This document shows positions 1 through 6,955 of a stretch of DNA of 20,036 nt, in pieces. A program made the position numbers and the translations under genes. Source of the DNA: RGIG9115 sp045648165. GTDB lineage: Bacteria; Bacillota; Clostridia; UBA1381. How positions within the stretch are numbered: the stretch's first letter is position 1; each line of letters begins with the position of its first letter. Below the pieces are notes generated by a model that had not been told where the DNA came from, did no database searches, and worked only from the letters and a program-made list of their open reading frames with translations. The stretch spans positions 1-20,036 of the forward strand of contig JAZRNL010000051.1 in assembly GCA_045648165.1 (NCBI GenBank), written 5' to 3'.

Positions 1-474
1 AAGAAGGTCTCTGATTTCCATTTCAACGAGCTCGAGAAGTTCGGGGTCGTCAACCTGGTCAGCCTTGTTCATGAATACAACGATGTAAGGAACGCCAACC
101 TGTCTTGAAAGAAGGATGTGTTCTCTTGTCTGAGGCATGGGGCCGTCAGCAGCTGATACAACGAGGATAGCGCCGTCCATCTGAGCAGCACCTGTGATCA
201 TGTTCTTAACGTAGTCAGCGTGTCCGGGGCAGTCAACGTGAGCGTAGTGACGTGAATCTGTTTCGTACTCAACGTGAGCTGTAGAAATTGTGATACCTCT
301 TTCTCTTTCTTCCGGAGCCTTATCGATGTTGTCATATGCTGAGAATTCAGCCTGTCCCTTAAGTGCAAGCACCTTTGTGATTGCAGCTGTAAGAGTTGTT
401 TTACCGTGGTCAACGTGACCGATGGTACCAATGTTTACGTGGGGCTTATTTCTTTCGAATTTAGCTTTTGCCAT
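1..474 (-). CDS. tuf: Translation elongation factor Tu, N-terminal part (runs off left edge)
   Basis: EF-Tu is the GTPase that delivers aminoacyl-tRNA to the ribosomal A site. The first 158 codons are present and the gene continues beyond base 1. Visible in this fragment are the GTP-binding motifs GHVDHGKT (residues 19-26), RGITI (59-63, switch I), DCPGH (81-85) and NKAD (136-139; the usual residue at the third position is Cys). The start MAKAKFERNKPHVNIGTIGH is the normal EF-Tu beginning. The ATG at 474 is preceded by a strong GAGGAGG at about 7 nt. It is the last visible gene of the str operon, 142 nt downstream of fusA, and has a candidate promoter of its own in that gap. Identity is certain; the C-terminal two thirds cannot be seen. 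Confidence 0.98.
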   Translation of the reverse strand, partial: MAKAKFERNKPHVNIGTIGHVDHGKTTLTAAITKVLALKGQAEFSAYDNIDKAPEERERGITISTAHVEYETDSRHYAHVDCPGHADYVKNMITGAAQMDGAILVVSAADGPMPQTREHILLSRQVGVPYIVVFMNKADQVDDPELLELVEMEIRDLL

Positions 475-520
475 TTTAATTTCCTCCTCGAAAATTTATT
501 TAATTAAAAATATTAACTTT

Positions 521-549
521 ATTGTACAATCTTTTGAGAAAAAAATCAA
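521..549 (-). promoter_or_regulatory. Candidate sigma-A promoter for tuf
   Basis: On the minus strand there is TTGATT (544-549), a 17-bp spacer, and TACAAT (521-526), giving a transcription start near 514 and a 40-nt leader for tuf. The match is good but not perfect. It overlaps one arm of the fusA-tuf hairpin, so part of the sequence constraint may come from the hairpin. It would let tuf be transcribed more than the rest of the str operon, as is known in other bacteria. Confidence 0.45.
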
Positions 550-577
550 GTGTTTTTCCGATTTTTTTTCTCAAAAG
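531..577 (-). other. Long A/T-rich hairpin in the fusA-tuf spacer
   Basis: Two arms, 531-547 and 560-577, form about 17 bp with one extra T on one side, around a 12-nt loop. The outer CTTTTGAG/CTCAAAAG part is mixed sequence and the inner part is an A7/T8 run. No T run follows the stem on the minus strand, so it is not a standard terminator. It could be an RNA processing or stability element between fusA and tuf. Confidence 0.5.
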
Positions 578-616
578 CTGTATTTTTTATAAATTATTTA
601 CTGTCAAACCTGATTA

Positions 617-2695
617 TTAACCCTTTGAACGGTCTGCAATAATCTTTTCCTGGATTGACTTAGGCACTTCTGAGTAGTGTGAAGGTTCCATAGAATACTG
701 ACCACGGCCCTGTGTGATTGAACGGAGCTGTGTAGCATAACCAAACATCTCAGAAAGCGGAACCATAGCAGTAATCTGCTGAGCTCCTGTTCGAGCTTCC
801 ATCTTCTGAATCATACCACGGCGTGAGTTAAGGTCGCCCATAACGTCACCCATGTATTCATCAGGCATAATTACGTTAACAAGCATGATAGGCTCCTTGA
901 TAACAGGGTCTGCCTTCCTCATACCTTCCTTAAATGCCATAGAAGCCGCAATCTTAAACGCCATTTCTGATGAGTCAACTTCGTGGTATGAACCATCATA
1001 AAGTGTAACCTTAACATCAACAACGTTGTAGCCTGCCAATACACCGCTCTGCATTGCGCCCTGAACACCGGCATCAACTGCGGGGATATATTCCTTAGGA
1101 ATAGCACCGCCGACGATAGCGTTCACAAATTCATAACCCTTACCTTCTTCTAAAGGCTCGAGCTTCATAAGAACGTGTCCGTACTGACCCTTACCACCTG
1201 ACTGACGAGCATACTTATGCTCAATGTCAACCTGTTTTCTGATTGCTTCACGGTAAGAAACCTGAGGTTCACCAACATCTGCTTCAACCTTGAATTCACG
1301 GAGAAGTCTGTCTACGATGATTTCAAGATGGAGCTCACCCATTCCGGCGATGATTGTCTGACCTGTTTCTTCGTCTGTATATGTCTTGAATGTGGGGTCT
1401 TCTTCAGCAAGCTTCTGAAGAGCGATACCCATCTTTTCCTGACCAGCCTTTGTTTTAGGCTCGATAGCAACACGGATAACCGGTTCAGGGAAGTTCATTG
1501 ATTCGAGAATGATAGGATTCTTTTCGTCACAGAGTGTATCACCTGTTGTTGTGTTCTTAAGACCAACAGCAGCTGCGATATCACCTGAGTATACCATATC
1601 AATATCTTCTCTGTGGTTAGCGTGCATGAGGAGGATACGTCCGAGACGTTCCTTGTTGCCCTTGCAGGCATTGAGCACGTATGAACCTGAAGCCAGTGTA
1701 CCTGAGTAAACACGGAAGAAGCAGATTTTACCAACAAACGGGTCTGTTGCAATCTTGAATGCAAGAGCTGCAAAAGGAGCATCGTCTGATGAAGGTCTTT
1801 CGTCCTCTTCTTCTGTTCCGGGGATAACACCCTTAATGTTTTCGATATCTGTAGGAGCGGGCATATAATCAACGATAGCATCGAGGAGCATCTGCACACC
1901 CTTATTTCTATAACTTGTACCGCAAGTAACAGGAACGATTTCATTAGCGATTGTAGCACGTCTGAGTGCAGCCTTGAGCTCGTCAACAGAAATTTCTTCT
2001 TCTGCGAAGAACTTTTCCATGATTGACTCGTCTGTTTCAGCGATAGCTTCAATCATCTTAGCTCTGTATTCCTCAGCTATGTCGAGCATATCTGCAGGAA
2101 TTTCCTCTTCTCTTACGTCTTTACCGAGATCGTCATAGTAAATCTCAGCTTTCATCTTCATAAGGTCGATAATACCCTTGAAGGTTTCTTCAGCTCCTAT
2201 AGGAAGCTGAATGGGAACACCGTTTGCATGAAGTCTTTCATGGACCATGTCTACAACTCTGAAGAAGTCAGCACCCATAATATCCATCTTGTTAACGTAG
2301 ATCATACGGGGTACGTTGTAGTCATTAGCCTGACGCCAAACGGTTTCAGACTGGGGTTCAACACCACCCTTTGCGCACATTACGGTTACAGAACCGTCAA
2401 GTACACGAAGTGATCTCTGAACCTCAACGGTGAAGTCAACGTGACCCGGTGTATCGATAATGTTAATTCTCTTACCGTTCCACTGACAGGTTGTAGCAGC
2501 AGATGTGATTGTTATACCACGTTCCTGCTCCTGAGCCATCCAGTCCATGGTTGCACCGCCGTCGTGTGTTTCACCCATTTTATGATTACGGCCTGTATAG
2601 AACAAAATTCTTTCGGTAGTTGTTGTTTTACCTGCATCTATATGAGCCATGATACCAATATTTCTTGTATTTTCAAGTGAAAATGGTCTACCCAT
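617..2695 (-). CDS. fusA: Translation elongation factor G
   Basis: EF-G is the GTPase that drives translocation of tRNA and mRNA on the ribosome and helps recycle ribosomes. The 692-residue length is normal for the family. GTPase motifs are AHIDAGKT (residues 17-24), RGITI (59-63), DTPGH (81-85) and NKMD (135-138). Domains II to V follow, with the conserved AGMGELHLE segment and the domain IV stretch containing RQSGGKGQYGHV. The ATG at 2695 is preceded by AAAGGAGG at 8 nt. It lies 39 nt downstream of rpsG and is part of the rplGB-rpsL-rpsG-fusA-tuf operon. The sequence matches the ordinary housekeeping fusA rather than the divergent EF-G paralogs or TetM-like protection proteins. Nothing is truncated. 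Confidence 0.99.
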   Translation of the reverse strand: MGRPFSLENTRNIGIMAHIDAGKTTTTERILFYTGRNHKMGETHDGGATMDWMAQEQERGITITSAATTCQWNGKRINIIDTPGHVDFTVEVQRSLRVLDGSVTVMCAKGGVEPQSETVWRQANDYNVPRMIYVNKMDIMGADFFRVVDMVHERLHANGVPIQLPIGAEETFKGIIDLMKMKAEIYYDDLGKDVREEEIPADMLDIAEEYRAKMIEAIAETDESIMEKFFAEEEISVDELKAALRRATIANEIVPVTCGTSYRNKGVQMLLDAIVDYMPAPTDIENIKGVIPGTEEEDERPSSDDAPFAALAFKIATDPFVGKICFFRVYSGTLASGSYVLNACKGNKERLGRILLMHANHREDIDMVYSGDIAAAVGLKNTTTGDTLCDEKNPIILESMNFPEPVIRVAIEPKTKAGQEKMGIALQKLAEEDPTFKTYTDEETGQTIIAGMGELHLEIIVDRLLREFKVEADVGEPQVSYREAIRKQVDIEHKYARQSGGKGQYGHVLMKLEPLEEGKGYEFVNAIVGGAIPKEYIPAVDAGVQGAMQSGVLAGYNVVDVKVTLYDGSYHEVDSSEMAFKIAASMAFKEGMRKADPVIKEPIMLVNVIMPDEYMGDVMGDLNSRRGMIQKMEARTGAQQITAMVPLSEMFGYATQLRSITQGRGQYSMEPSHYSEVPKSIQEKIIADRSKG

Positions 2696-2734
2696 AATTG
2701 GTTCCTCCTTTCAAACAGTAGTGTATTAACCGAA

Positions 2735-3205
2735 TTACCAACGATAGTGAGCAAATGCCTTGTTTGCTTCTGCCATCTTGTGAGTATCTTCTCTCTTCTT
2801 GCATGAACCGCCTGTTCCGTTAAGAGCATCGCAGATTTCGTTTGCAAGTCTTTCTTTCATTGTCTTTTCATTACGTTCACGTGAGTAACGTGTAAGCCAA
2901 CGAAGACCAAGAGTCTGTCTTCTATCAGGACGAACTTCCATCGGAACCTGATAAGTAGCACCGCCGACACGTCTTGCTTTTACTTCAAGCACGGGCATGA
3001 TGTTCTCAAGAGCCTCATTGAAAGCTTCAAGTGCATCCTTGCCTGTTTTTTCAGCAACGATTTCAAAAGCGTCATAAACGATTTTCTGTGCTACACCCTT
3101 TTTACCGTCGAGCATAATGTTGTTGATAAGCTTTGTAACAACTATGCTGTTATAGATAGGATCGGGCAGAACCTCTCTTTTCGCAATGTAACCTTTTCTT
3201 GGCAC
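2735..3205 (-). CDS. rpsG: 30S ribosomal protein S7
   Basis: S7 is a primary 16S rRNA-binding protein that nucleates assembly of the 30S head and lines the E/P site. The start chosen is the GTG at 3205, giving 156 residues beginning (M)PRKGYIAKREVLPDP, the standard S7 N-terminus and a typical family length. A longer reading from an ATG at 3223 is possible, but its first codons are the Shine-Dalgarno sequence itself (AAGGAGGG, 7 nt before the GTG), so it is rejected. The conserved RRVGGATYQVPMEV block and the C-terminal YRW are present. In E. coli S7 represses its own operon by binding the rpsL-rpsG spacer. The spacer here is long (146 nt) and contains hairpins, which is consistent with similar control but does not prove it. 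Confidence 0.98.
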   Translation of the reverse strand: MPRKGYIAKREVLPDPIYNSIVVTKLINNIMLDGKKGVAQKIVYDAFEIVAEKTGKDALEAFNEALENIMPVLEVKARRVGGATYQVPMEVRPDRRQTLGLRWLTRYSRERNEKTMKERLANEICDALNGTGGSCKKREDTHKMAEANKAFAHYRW

Positions 3206-3252
3206 AGTACTTCCCTCCTTCATAAATTTTAATGAATATCACCGGTACTCAA

Positions 3253-3351
3253 AGCAGCCCTTTGCTGCTCCGTTTTGTGCTTAGCGAATGTATATAAGAG
3301 TATAATCCGATATGCACATTTGTGATACTGCTGCAAATCATTTACGCAGCA
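3253..3351 (-). promoter_or_regulatory. Two hairpins in the rpsL-rpsG spacer (possible S7 regulatory site)
   Basis: The 146-nt spacer holds two clear stems on the minus strand: TGCTGC/GCAGCA at 3329-3351, directly after the rpsL stop, and AGCAGC/GCTGCT with a 5-nt loop at 3253-3269. The two stems share complementary GCAGC/GCTGC cores, so alternative pairing between them is also possible. E. coli S7 binds structured RNA in the same spacer. Whether this RNA binds S7 is inference from position only. Confidence 0.4.
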
Positions 3352-3774
3352 TTATTTTTTAGCTTCCTTCGGCTTCTTAGCACCGTATTTAGATCTTGAC
3401 TGCAAGCGGTTTGCAACGCCCTGAGCATCAAGAGTACCACGGATGATGTGATATCTTGTACCAGGAAGATCTCGAACCCTTCCGCCTCTGATAAGAACAA
3501 CGCTGTGTTCCTGAAGATTATGACCGATACCCGGAATGTAAGCTGTTACTTCAATACCGTTTGTAAGACGAACTCTGGCAATCTTTCTGAGCGCTGAGTT
3601 AGGCTTCTTAGGAGTAGAAGTTCTTACAGCAGTACAAACGCCTCTCTTCTGAGGAGAGCTCTTATCGTTCATCTTCTTCTGCAAAGAGTTAAGACTCTTT
3701 TGAAGTGCAGGAGCAGTTGACTTCTTTACTGATGTCTGTCTACCTTTTCTAACTAACTGGTTAAATGTAGGCAT
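3352..3774 (-). CDS. rpsL: 30S ribosomal protein S12 (long Gram-positive form)
   Basis: S12 sits at the decoding centre and controls accuracy of tRNA selection. It has 140 residues. Relative to the 124-residue E. coli protein it carries a 13-residue insertion near residues 27-40, as is common in Firmicutes. The conserved TPKKPNSALRK (residues 54-64) and HNLQEHSVVLIRGGRV segments are present. At the position equivalent to Lys88 of E. coli and Mycobacterium, this protein has Arg101 (GGRVRDLPGTRYH, codon CGA); Lys43 is kept (Lys56). Asp102, the equivalent of the aspartate methylthiolated by RimO in E. coli, is kept. The ATG at 3774 follows GAGGTG at 9 nt. It is the second gene of the str operon. 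Confidence 0.99.
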   Translation of the reverse strand: MPTFNQLVRKGRQTSVKKSTAPALQKSLNSLQKKMNDKSSPQKRGVCTAVRTSTPKKPNSALRKIARVRLTNGIEVTAYIPGIGHNLQEHSVVLIRGGRVRDLPGTRYHIIRGTLDAQGVANRLQSRSKYGAKKPKEAKK

Positions 3775-3812
3775 ACCGTTTTACACCTCTCTTTCTTAAG
3801 ATTTAAAATTTA

Positions 3813-3836
3813 TTATTACGCACAATGTGCGAAATA
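3813..3836 (-). other. Small hairpin between rplGB and rpsL
   Basis: CGCAC/GTGCG with a 3-nt loop (3819-3831) is extended by A/T pairs on both sides across one mismatch. It lies just after the rplGB stop codon. There is no adjacent T run, so it is not a convincing terminator, and rpsL has no visible promoter of its own. It may be an RNA-stability element. Confidence 0.4.
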
Positions 3837-3841
3837 ATCGA

Positions 3842-4081
3842 TTAACATACGCAAGCACAAGATGCTTTCACATCAATGCCGCAATCTTTACCGAGCTCTG
3901 ACATTGTTTCTGCAAATTCAGGCTCCACACCGGAGCTTTTGCAAAGCTCAGTAAGGCTTTCAAAAAGGTACGTATCGCAATCCTTTGCGATAACAACTTT
4001 TTTTGCTCTGCCTTCAGCCAGGGCTTTTCTGACTTTTTTTAGTCCAACCGTAAGAGTTGTTTTTTCAATATCTGAAAACAT
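3842..4081 (-). CDS. rplGB: L7Ae/L30e-family ribosomal protein-like RNA-binding protein (YbxF-type)
   Basis: This 79-residue protein belongs to the L7Ae/L30e/S12e family, whose members bind kink-turn RNAs. B. subtilis YbxF (RplGB) is the closest match I know: it is about the same length, occupies the same place before rpsL, and associates with ribosomes. Visible features are the helix TVGLKKVRKAL (11-21), the strand and turn VVIAKDCD (29-36), and LGKDCGIDVKA (63-73). The C-terminal tail ASCACVC contains three cysteines, unlike the hydrophobic tail of the B. subtilis protein as I remember it. The ATG at 4081 is preceded by GGGAGG at about 10 nt. It is the first gene of the str operon here. In other Firmicutes rpoC precedes it, but here a promoter and a divergent gene do. 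Confidence 0.9.
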   Translation of the reverse strand: MFSDIEKTTLTVGLKKVRKALAEGRAKKVVIAKDCDTYLFESLTELCKSSGVEPEFAETMSELGKDCGIDVKASCACVC

Positions 4082-4141
4082 ATCAAGTCAACCTCCCTGC
4101 CTGCGTTTAAAAAAGCCGCCGAACAAACGACAACCGAAGGT

Positions 4142-4170
4142 ATTATACCCTGAAATAAGATTTTTGTCAA
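4142..4170 (-). promoter_or_regulatory. Perfect-consensus sigma-A promoter of the str operon
   Basis: On the minus strand there is TTGACA (4165-4170), exactly 17 bp, and TATAAT (4142-4147). The start of transcription should be near 4135, leaving a leader of about 55 nt before rplGB. A strong promoter here means this operon is independent of any upstream rpoBC transcript. Confidence 0.88.
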
Positions 4171-4284
4171 TACAGGGGAATTTTTTTTGTAATGTTTCTG
4201 TCATTTTTGTATGATAGAACAACAAACCTCTGTTAAAAAGCCCTTGCGTAGGCAAAATATACAAACAATTTTTTCGGCAAACAC

Positions 4285-4313
4285 TTGATTATTCCTTTAC
4301 TATATGGTATAAT
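4285..4313 (+). promoter_or_regulatory. Promoter of the transglutaminase-like gene
   Basis: TTGATT (4285-4290), a 17-bp spacer and TATAAT (4308-4313) predict a start near 4320. It is divergent from the str promoter, with about 115 bp between the two -35 elements. The stretch between them (4171-4284) shows nothing else I can name. Confidence 0.7.
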
Positions 4314-4342
4314 GTGTGTGTTTTAGAAAGGATTGGTATTAT

Positions 4343-5710
4343 ATGAAGAAGATAATTTCTGCGCTGATAGCAACGAGTATTCTGCTCAGCACTACCGTAT
4401 TTTCTTTCGGCATTGAATCCTGCAATTTTACGGATTCCGTATCAGAACTCATAACCCTTACTCCGAACAACGGTTTTAAAACAGAAGAGGAATGGGCAGG
4501 AGAAACTGATAACCTATCAATAGTGCTTCTTGCAAATGAGAACTCCACATCGGAAATGTCACTGGATGAGTTTTTAAGAGGGCAGTTTTTAAAACAGACA
4601 GAAACCATATATGTTTCTGATTATGAAATCCCCTCTGAAACATTTTCAGATACAATTTTTTCATTTATATTCCGCAATGCAGATTTGCCCGTTTGTCCCA
4701 GAATTACTGACATAAGAAATATTACTGTTGATGGAATTTCATATATTTATTCCTTTAAACCGGTTTATCTTTATCCGTCAATAGAAGAAGCCGACAGCAA
4801 GCGCGCAGATCTCGACGAGCTTACAACAAACCTTGCAGAATATGCTTCAAAGGGCAAAACAGAGCTTGAAAAAGCACTTTTCCTCTTTGATAAAATTTCA
4901 CTTGATTATTTCTACACACCGGGCAATACTTTTGAGAACATCAACTATACACCTTATAGCTTTTTAGTCAACGGTCACAGCGTTTGCCAAGGCTATGCCT
5001 TGCTTTACAAGCTGGCACTTGACAAGCTGGGCATAGAAAGCTATCTCTGCAGTAACCCGAATAAAAATATAAACCATGCATGGAACTACTTAAAAATCGA
5101 TAACAAATGGTATCATGCAGATTCTACATGGTCGTATTACTCCGATGCACCGGGCAAAATTTCAAGGAAATATTTTCTCCTTAGCGATAGCGCAATGCTT
5201 TCCGACGAAAAGCACGGCGTAAAAAGCGACTGGAAAGCATACGCAGAGGAGGTCGCTCCCATCGATTGCACAAGTGACGATTTTGCAACAGGATACTTGT
5301 TTAATCGTTTTATCGGCGAACCTATATACCGCGATGAATTATCAATTTACTTCAATCGCAGTTTTACAACATCCCCTACAACTTCAATTAATTTAAAGCT
5401 CCGTAATGATACATTAAAAACCCCGGATGCACTTTTTTCAGAGCCGGATACACTTAATGGCGAAACCAAAATACATCTCCTTACTTTGAAGGAAATTAAT
5501 AAAAAGACAAATATCGTTATAGCAGGCTACTCTAAATACGGAGATTTCATCGGATGCGAAAAACTGTCAGCTGACACCCTACCGGCTAACTTAATGACTG
5601 CGTTCCCGGTCCCCACATTAACAAGCAATCCGTACATGGTAAAATGGATGATGCTGGATAGTGCCACATTATCTCCCACTGCATACTTCGGTCAATTACT
5701 GATTAAATGA
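4343..5710 (+). CDS. Secreted transglutaminase-like (cysteine protease-fold) protein
   Basis: The 455-residue protein begins with a signal peptide (MKKIISALIATSILLSTTVF, basic start then a hydrophobic core to about residue 23), so it is exported. The transglutaminase-like catalytic triad is visible: Cys215 in HSVCQGYA, His245 in NHAWNY and Asp260 in ADSTW, with typical spacing. Residues 1-150 and 310-455 match nothing I recognise; the C-terminal part may be beta-rich. Proteins of this class in Clostridia are usually cell-surface proteases or crosslinking enzymes; the substrate is unknown. The ATG at 4343 is chosen because it begins the signal peptide and has AAAGGA about 10 nt upstream; an in-frame GTG at 4316 would lie over the promoter. 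It stands alone, 70 nt before rdgB. Confidence 0.85.
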   Translation: MKKIISALIATSILLSTTVFSFGIESCNFTDSVSELITLTPNNGFKTEEEWAGETDNLSIVLLANENSTSEMSLDEFLRGQFLKQTETIYVSDYEIPSETFSDTIFSFIFRNADLPVCPRITDIRNITVDGISYIYSFKPVYLYPSIEEADSKRADLDELTTNLAEYASKGKTELEKALFLFDKISLDYFYTPGNTFENINYTPYSFLVNGHSVCQGYALLYKLALDKLGIESYLCSNPNKNINHAWNYLKIDNKWYHADSTWSYYSDAPGKISRKYFLLSDSAMLSDEKHGVKSDWKAYAEEVAPIDCTSDDFATGYLFNRFIGEPIYRDELSIYFNRSFTTSPTTSINLKLRNDTLKTPDALFSEPDTLNGETKIHLLTLKEINKKTNIVIAGYSKYGDFIGCEKLSADTLPANLMTAFPVPTLTSNPYMVKWMMLDSATLSPTAYFGQLLIK

Positions 5711-5780
5711 TTATTGAATATTAACTCACATTAAAGTGGAATGAAATTACAACGTTTTAAAAATATCTAAGAGGTAATAT

Positions 5781-6374
5781 ATGGATATTATTTTAGCAAC
5801 AAAAAATGCCGGAAAAGTACGTGAAATGGCAGAAATACTTAAACCCTATAACATAAATGTCATTTCACAAAAAGATGCCGGAATAGATGTGGAGGTATTG
5901 GAAACAGGCTCCACCTTTGAAGAAAATGCAGAAATCAAAGCACGTGCAGTTGCAATGCTTTGCGATTCCCCTGTTCTTGCAGATGATTCGGGGCTTTGCA
6001 TTGACGCACTGGGCGGGAAGCCCGGAATATATTCCGCACGCTATGGCGGAGAAACGCTTCCCTATCCCGAAAAAATACGTTGCCTTCTTAAAGAGCTTGA
6101 AAACGCGACCGACAGAAGCGCAAAATTTGAATGTTCAATGGTGCTTGTTATGCCTGACGGGCGAAAATTTTCCGCTACCGGCTGCGTCCCCGGAAGTATT
6201 CTCAAATCTCCGGAGGGAACAGGAGGATTCGGATACGACAGTATTTTTTACTCATCTGAAATCAGCAAATCCTTCGGTACCGCTTCAGAGGAGGAAAAAA
6301 ATTCAATAAGCCACAGAGGCAGAGCTCTGACCAATCTTTGCAATGAGCTTAAAAACAAAGGAGTTATAGACTAA
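5781..6374 (+). CDS. rdgB: XTP/dITP diphosphatase (RdgB/HAM1 family)
   Basis: This enzyme hydrolyses non-canonical purine nucleotides (XTP, dITP, ITP) to the monophosphate and pyrophosphate, keeping them out of DNA and RNA. The 197-residue length is normal. Family motifs are ATKNAGKVREM (residues 6-16), ADDSGL with catalytic Asp69 (67-72), the GIYSARYGG segment (82-90), TGGFGYDSIFY (147-157) and SHRGRAL (177-183). The ATG at 5781 has AGAGG 6 nt upstream. The stop codon overlaps the next gene's start (TAATG), so the two are probably translated together. A weak TTGAAT-17-TGGAAT can be read in the gap before it, but I would not rely on it. Confidence 0.97.
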   Translation: MDIILATKNAGKVREMAEILKPYNINVISQKDAGIDVEVLETGSTFEENAEIKARAVAMLCDSPVLADDSGLCIDALGGKPGIYSARYGGETLPYPEKIRCLLKELENATDRSAKFECSMVLVMPDGRKFSATGCVPGSILKSPEGTGGFGYDSIFYSSEISKSFGTASEEEKNSISHRGRALTNLCNELKNKGVID

Positions 6375-6886
6375 TGGATTTATTTATGGAACATCTTGTG
6401 CCGCATAAGCGCACAGGTAAAGATTTATTTATAGCTTCAGGAATAATTGCAGGTGCAATCTTTCTTTTGCTGCTACTTACTTTTATTGTATCAATCTTCC
6501 CTGCCATAGCAGGTATATGGCTTATCAGTGCTGTTGCAATTGTTTTCTTTGCAGTTCTCCTTATAAAACGCACAAGCATAGAATATGAATATATACTTAC
6601 AAACAACGAGCTTGACATTGATAAAATTACTGCAAAAAGTAACAGAAAACGCCTTATAACAATTAATTTTTCAGAAATTGATATTTGCGCTCCTGTAAGC
6701 CATAGTGCATTTTTGGAGGCTCAGACTATCGCAAAAACCATTGACTGCACAGGCAACAGAACAAAAGATGTATATTTCATAGACCTTTCTACTGAAAAGG
6801 GTAAAACAAGAGTTCTTATTGAACCCCCCGTATCATACATTGAAAACGTAAGAAGATTTAACCCTTCAAAAATATTCGTTGACTGA
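6374..6886 (+). CDS. Small two-helix membrane protein of unknown function
   Basis: This 170-residue protein has two adjacent membrane helices (about residues 18-41 and 43-64) followed by a soluble part of about 105 residues containing YEYILTNNELDIDKI. That layout (two helices, then a 'tyrosine-rich strand, T-N-x-E/D-L' segment) resembles small PH-like membrane proteins of Firmicutes. From memory it looks like the family labelled DUF6106, which I cannot confirm. It starts at the A of the rdgB stop (TAATG) with AAAGGAG about 10 nt upstream inside rdgB, so it is translationally coupled to rdgB. nnr follows after 69 nt. No catalytic residues are evident and I assign no function. Confidence 0.75.
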   Translation: MDLFMEHLVPHKRTGKDLFIASGIIAGAIFLLLLLTFIVSIFPAIAGIWLISAVAIVFFAVLLIKRTSIEYEYILTNNELDIDKITAKSNRKRLITINFSEIDICAPVSHSAFLEAQTIAKTIDCTGNRTKDVYFIDLSTEKGKTRVLIEPPVSYIENVRRFNPSKIFVD

Positions 6887-6892
6887 GAAATT

Positions 6893-6927
6893 ATCCCACA
6901 AGTGTGTAAAAAACGCACTCACGGGGT
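6893..6927 (+). promoter_or_regulatory. Hairpin in front of nnr
   Basis: An inner stem AGTGTGT/ACGCACT (6901-6907 with 6913-6919, one G-U pair) is continued after a 3x3 internal loop by CCC/GGG (6895-6897 with 6923-6925). No T run follows, so it is probably not a terminator. It could be a leader structure or a transcription-factor site; function unknown. Confidence 0.35.
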
Positions 6928-6955
6928 TTATTTACCATAGGAAGGAGCGGGCGCT

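Noticed and set aside
3206..3223. N-terminal extension of rpsG to an upstream ATG
   Set aside because: The extra codons are the Shine-Dalgarno sequence for the GTG at 3205, and the S7 family starts at PRKG.
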